Part shown: one piece after another, positions 59,702 to 64,000 of the stretch
Layout: every line of letters begins with the position of its first letter
Position numbering within the stretch: the stretch's first letter is position 1
Source: Bradyrhizobium sp. 195
GTDB taxonomy: Bacteria > Pseudomonadota > Alphaproteobacteria > Rhizobiales > Xanthobacteraceae
Assembly (NCBI RefSeq): GCF_023101665.1
Contig: NZ_CP082161.1
Location: forward strand, 3,348,001 to 3,412,000
Length of the DNA: 64,000 nt
Direction of reading: 5' to 3'
The notes under the pieces: model-generated
The model's database searches: none
Told to the model about the DNA's origin: nothing
Seen by the model: only the letters and a program-made list of their open reading frames with translations
Program-made: the position numbers and the translations under genes

Positions 59702-60621
59702 CCGATACCACCGTCAATCCGCAATCGCTCCCGGCCGGCCTCGTCCTGGCGCCGCAACTGCCCGAAATCTTGCGGCCGGTCACGATCCGGCGCGGCTTCA
59801 TCGGGCTGTTGCGCGGTCATCCCACCGTTGCGATCGGTGGGGCGCTGCTGCTGACGCTGGTCCTGATCGCGATCTTCGCGCCCTATCTCGGCACGGTCGA
59901 TCCGACCGCGCTCGCGCCTGCAAAACGCACCCGCGCACCGTCGGCCGATTTCTGGTTCGGCACCGACGTGCTCGGCCGCGACATCTATTCGCGCGTGCTG
60001 TTTGGCGCGCGGGTCTCGCTCACGGTCGGCCTGTCAGTAGCGATCTTCGCATCCGCTGCCGGCCTTGCCATCGGCATGGTCTCCGGCTTCATCCGCTGGG
60101 CCGACGGCATCCTGATGCGCTTCATGGACGGTTTGATGTCGATCCCGCCGATCCTGCTGGCGATCGCGCTGATGGCCTTGACTCGCGGCAGCGTCGGCAA
60201 CGTCATTCTGGCCATCACTGTTGCCGAGATCCCGCGTGTCTCGCGCCTCGTCCGCAGCGTGGTGCTGTCGCTGCGCGAGCAGCCCTATGTGGACGCGGCC
60301 GTGGCCTGCGGCACGCGCACGCCCATGATCATCCTTCGCCACATCCTGCCCAACACGGTGGCGCCGATGCTGGTGCAGGCGACTTATATCTGCGCCAGCG
60401 CCATGATCACCGAGGCGATCCTGTCCTTCATCGGCGCGGGCACGCCCCCGACCATTCCGTCCTGGGGCAACATCATGGCCGAGGGCCGCGCGCTGTGGCA
60501 GGTCAAGCCCTACATCGTGTTCTTCCCGGCGGCCTTCCTCTCCGTCACGGTGCTCGCCGTGAACCTGCTCGGCGACGGCCTTCGCGATGCGCTCGATCCG
60601 CGCATGGCCAAGAGCCTCTGA
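59698..60621 (+). CDS. ABC transporter permease, DppC/OppC type
   Basis: A 307-residue permease with six membrane segments and the N-terminal cytoplasmic extension typical of Dpp[20 protein letters not shown] near residue 88 is the diagnostic segment, and [22 protein letters not shown] near 203 is the ATPase-contact loop. Translation starts at TTG 59698, overlapping the stop of the first permease (TTGA), which keeps the usual N-terminal length. No nearby ATG fits as well. Confidence 0.92.
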   Translation: MTDTTVNPQSLPAGLVLAPQLPEILRPVTIRRGFIGLLRGHPTVAIGGALLLTLVLIAIFAPYLGTVDPTALAPAKRTRAPSADFWFGTDVLGRDIYSRVLFGARVSLTVGLSVAIFASAAGLAIGMVSGFIRWADGILMRFMDGLMSIPPILLAIALMALTRGSVGNVILAITVAEIPRVSRLVRSVVLSLREQPYVDAAVACGTRTPMIILRHILPNTVAPMLVQATYICASAMITEAILSFIGAGTPPTIPSWGNIMAEGRALWQVKPYIVFFPAAFLSVTVLAVNLLGDGLRDALDPRMAKSL

Positions 60622-60640
60622 TGAATCGAGGCTGATCGCG

Positions 60641-61626
<986 letters not shown>

Positions 61627-61630
<4 letters not shown>

Positions 61631-62622
61631 GTAGTCCCCCGCTGCTCCAGGTCAACGACCTCAAGAAGCATTTTCCGGTCAAGACCGGCCTGTTCGGCCG
61701 CACGTCCGAATTCGTCTATGCCGTCGACGGCGTCTCCTTCGAGATCGCGCGCGGCGAGACGCTGTCGCTGGTCGGCGAATCCGGTTGCGGCAAGTCGACG
61801 GTCGGCCGCGCCATTCTGCGGCTGTTCGACATCACCGCGGGCCAGGTGATCCTCGACGGCCAGCGGATCGACGACGCCCATCCGAGCACGATGCGTCAGA
61901 TGCGCCGGCGCGTGCAGGTGGTGTTCCAGGACCCGTTCTCGAGCCTCAATCCGCGCATGCGCGTGCGCGACATCCTGGCCGAGCCGATCCGCAATTTCGG
62001 CCTCGCCAAATCAGCAGAAGATATCGAGGTGCGGGTCACGTCGCTGATAGACACCGTCCGCCTGCCGCGCGAGGCGCTGAACCGCAGGCCGCACGAATTC
62101 TCCGGCGGCCAGCGCCAGCGCATCGGCATTGCGCGGGCGCTTGCGGCCGAGCCCGAACTGATCGTCTGCGACGAGGCGGTTTCGGCGCTCGACGTCTCGG
62201 TCAAGGCACAGATCGTCAATCTGCTGCAGGACCTCCAGCGCGAGTTCGGCCTCGCGCTGCTGTTCATCAGTCATGATCTCGCGATCGTCGAGCACATGAC
62301 CCACCGCGTCGCGGTGATGTATCTCGGCAAGATCGTCGAGGTCGCCCCGCGCCGCGAGATCTTTGCCGCACCAAGGCATCCCTACACCAGGGCGCTGCTC
62401 TCCGCGGTGCCGCTGCCCGAGCCCGGCGCCCAGCGCAATCCCATCATCCTCAAGGGCGACGTGCCGAGCCCGATCAATCCGCCGAAGGGCTGCCGCTTCC
62501 ACACCCGCTGTCCGCTTGTCTTCGACCGCTGCCGGGTCGAAGAACCGGTGCTGCGCGCGGCTGGAGCCGAGCAATGGGTGGCCTGTCACCTCGAAGACGG
62601 CGCAGCACCGCCGAGCAACTGA
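61627..62622 (+). CDS. ABC transporter ATP-binding protein, DppF/OppF type
   Basis: A 331-residue ATPase partner of the preceding gene. Walker [10 protein letters not shown] is near residue 54, [16 protein letters not shown] near 98, the signature [10 protein letters not shown] near 158, Walker [13 protein letters not shown] near 178 and [13 protein letters not shown] near 213. The C-terminal [15 protein letters not shown] matches the DppF-type tail. Last gene of the importer operon. Downstream, a weak agaac/gttct stem followed by T-rich sequence (62654-62697) could end transcription. Confidence 0.95.
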
Positions 62623-62710
62623 GGGCGAGATTCCCGTCGGAAATTTCTCAGCAAGAACAATCCCGTTCTACTGTGCATGGGTTTGTTTTGCGTTTTTGAC
62701 GTAGCGAGCC

Positions 62711-62998
62711 TCAGCCTTGCCGGCGCAGGAAGCCGGTGATCGTGACTTCTTCCCAGATGTCGGCCGCGGCAAAGGGATCGGCGCGGTTGAAGGCCTCGAC
62801 CTCGCCACGACCAGGCGCCTCGATCAGGAACAGGCTGCCGATCATCGTCTGGCCATCGTCGGACACCAGCGGCCCCGACATCACGATCTTGATGCCGAAG
62901 CGCGAGGTGTCGCTCAGGAACGTCTTGTGGGCATCGTAATTGGCGAGCCGGGTCGGCAGCGCACCGGCGCGGTCGACGGCGTGAATGGCGAACAGCAT
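62711..62998 (-). CDS. YciI-like protein
   Basis: A 95-residue protein of the YCII fold, a small ferredoxin-like dimer. The conserved His (His6 in FAIHAVD) and Asp (in FNRADPFAAA near residue 72) that line the putative active site are present, and GSLFLIEAPGRGEVEAF is typical. Members include dehydrochlorinase-like enzymes and stand-alone domains of unknown role. It follows the sugar-binding-protein gene on the minus strand after 75 bases containing a hairpin, so co-transcription is uncertain. Confidence 0.88.
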   Translation of the reverse strand: MLFAIHAVDRAGALPTRLANYDAHKTFLSDTSRFGIKIVMSGPLVSDDGQTMIGSLFLIEAPGRGEVEAFNRADPFAAADIWEEVTITGFLRRQG

Positions 62999-63027
62999 GG
63001 TGTCTCCGTTTCTTGGCTCAGTTGTTG

Positions 63028-63051
63028 GGACGGCCGCCGCGACGGCCGTCC
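63028..63051 (-). terminator. perfect 9-bp hairpin between sugar-binding and YciI-like genes
   Basis: ggacggccg (63028-63036) and cggccgtcc (63043-63051) form a perfect stem with a 6-base loop, 22 bases past the stop of the minus-strand binding-protein gene. The very stable GC stem suggests termination or mRNA end protection, but no U-tract follows. Confidence 0.45.
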
Positions 63052-63073
63052 GGGCTTGATATGATCGGTTTGT

Positions 63074-64000
63074 CTACTTGGCGCTGAGCTTGCTGGCATC
63101 CTCGAAGGTCGGGCAGGTCCGCTGCTCCAGCGGCACGTCGAACGGCTGGTAATTGTCCTTGGTGATGACGGTCGGCTTCAGCACGATCTCGTTGATGACG
63201 GGCTGGTTGCGCAAGGCGCGGATCGCCATCATGGTGCCGAGGCAGCCTTGCGCGAATCCGTTGTAGTCGCCGCTCGCGAGCAGCTTGCCTGATTTGATCG
63301 CGTCGATCGCTTCCTTGGTGCCGTTGATGCCGATCACCTGCGCCTTGCGGTTGGCGCCGTCGAGCGCCTCGATCGCCCCGACCGCCATGGCGTCGTTGGC
63401 AGCCAGCACGCCGTCGATCTGCGAGTTCGACTGCATCAGGTTCTCCATGACCTGGAGCGCCTGCAGCCGCTGGTAGTTGCCGGGCTGCGAGGCGAGCAGC
63501 TTGGCGCCCGGAGCCTCCTTCAGCGCGTCGTTGAAGCCGCGGACGCGGTCGACATTGGTCAGCGAGCCCTTGACGCCCTCGATGATGACGATGTTGCCCT
63601 TGCCGCCCAGCGTCTTGAGCAGGAAGCGCGCGGTCTCCAGGCCAAGGCTGTAATCGTCGGCGCCGACGAAGGACAGGAACTTGCCGCCCGCCGAGCGGTC
63701 GGTGATGTTGACGACCGGGATCTTGGCCTCGTTGATCTTCTCGACACCGGGCACCATCGCCTTGTAGTCGACCGGCGTGAACACGATCGCGCTCGGCTTC
63801 TTCACCACGACGTCCTCGATCTGGCTGAGTTGCTCGGGGATCGAGTCCGGCTTGGTCGGAATGTACTGCAGCGTCTTCGCGTTCAGCGTCTTCGCCATGT
63901 TGTCGGCGCCGACCCGCACCGTCTGGAAGAACGGGTTGGTCTGGTTCTTGGTGAAGACGGCGATGGTCTCGCCGTCGGCGCGCGCCCCTGTGGTGAACGC
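63074..64000 (-). CDS. sugar ABC transporter substrate-binding protein, ribose type (5' end outside window)
   Basis: The frame is open to the right edge, giving at least 309 residues. The visible part begins AFTTGARADGETIAVFTKNQ, the end of a signal peptide and first strand of a Peripla_BP_4 (RbsB-like) domain. Later marks are FTPVDYKAMVPGVEKINEAKIPVVNI, FVGADDYSLGLETARFLL, DGVLAANDAMAVGAIEAL and GDYNGFAQGCLGTMMAIRAL, all typical of ribose/galactose-type binding proteins. A GTG at 63919 is not the true start. Its permease and ATPase genes are probably upstream, beyond the window. Confidence 0.9.
   Translation of the reverse strand, partial: AFTTGARADGETIAVFTKNQTNPFFQTVRVGADNMAKTLNAKTLQYIPTKPDSIPEQLSQIEDVVVKKPSAIVFTPVDYKAMVPGVEKINEAKIPVVNITDRSAGGKFLSFVGADDYSLGLETARFLLKTLGGKGNIVIIEGVKGSLTNVDRVRGFNDALKEAPGAKLLASQPGNYQRLQALQVMENLMQSNSQIDGVLAANDAMAVGAIEALDGANRKAQVIGINGTKEAIDAIKSGKLLASGDYNGFAQGCLGTMMAIRALRNQPVINEIVLKPTVITKDNYQPFDVPLEQRTCPTFEDASKLSAK

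Noticed and set aside
62654..62697. Intrinsic terminator after the peptide-type importer operon
   Set aside because: The stem agaac/gttct has only five pairs and the T-rich stretch is interrupted and distant. Mentioned under the ATPase gene but too weak to list.

Overview
The window is a high-GC alphaproteobacterial chromosome segment, most probably Bradyrhizobium or a close relative. The case rests on three things: several orphan ABC_sub_bind-type binding proteins, a cgtcattgcgag...ctcgcaatgacg palindromic intergenic repeat of the kind common in that group, and a complete oxygen-dependent (Pseudomonas denitrificans-type) cobalamin gene set. No rRNA, tRNA, CRISPR array, transposase or prophage gene was recognised. 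All functional calls are made by reading motifs; no database search was run.

Left part (1-10.1 kb). The end of an amidase gene is followed by an orphan periplasmic binding protein. Next comes a probable quinone/aromatic detoxification pair (alpha/beta hydrolase and VOC ring-cleaving dioxygenase) divergent from a LysR regulator. A small exported allene-oxide-cyclase-like protein follows. A minus-strand two-gene operon then joins a second ABC_sub_bind protein to a large hybrid histidine kinase.

Two-partner secretion locus (10.1-29.9 kb). An exported protein of unknown function, a giant 5660-residue filamentous adhesin (TpsA, leukotoxin/LktA-like) and its outer-membrane transporter (TpsB) form one tight plus-strand operon. 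The adhesin contains three near-identical 116-residue repeats plus a degraded fourth, an embedded helix-like segment and several paired cysteines. A palindromic repeat closes the locus.

Cobalamin region (30-53 kb). Almost every gene from uroporphyrinogen III to cobalamin is here: cobA, I, G, J, M, F, K, L, H, B, N, O, Q, D, C, P, the cobalamin synthase (cobV/cobS), cobU/cobT, cobE, cobW and bluB. Three cobalamin riboswitches are visible. They precede the long DUF1636-cobW-cobN-...-cobA operon, the cbiM-like/cobF/cobT operon, and an outer-membrane receptor/PepSY pair (53.2-57 kb). In two of them a hairpin covers the ribosome binding site, pointing to control of translation. The genes are packed with 1-4 base overlaps. 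Two overlaps between opposite strands are unusual: cobC/cobQ share a palindrome that encodes the last three codons and the stop of both, and cobK/cobL have overlapping start codons within CATG. The other two cobaltochelatase subunits (cobS and cobT of P. denitrificans) and a cobalt reductase are not in the window.

Right part (57-64 kb). A complete dipeptide/oligopeptide-type ABC importer operon (binding protein, two permeases, two ATPases) is followed on the minus strand by a YciI-like protein and a ribose-type sugar-binding protein cut off by the window end.
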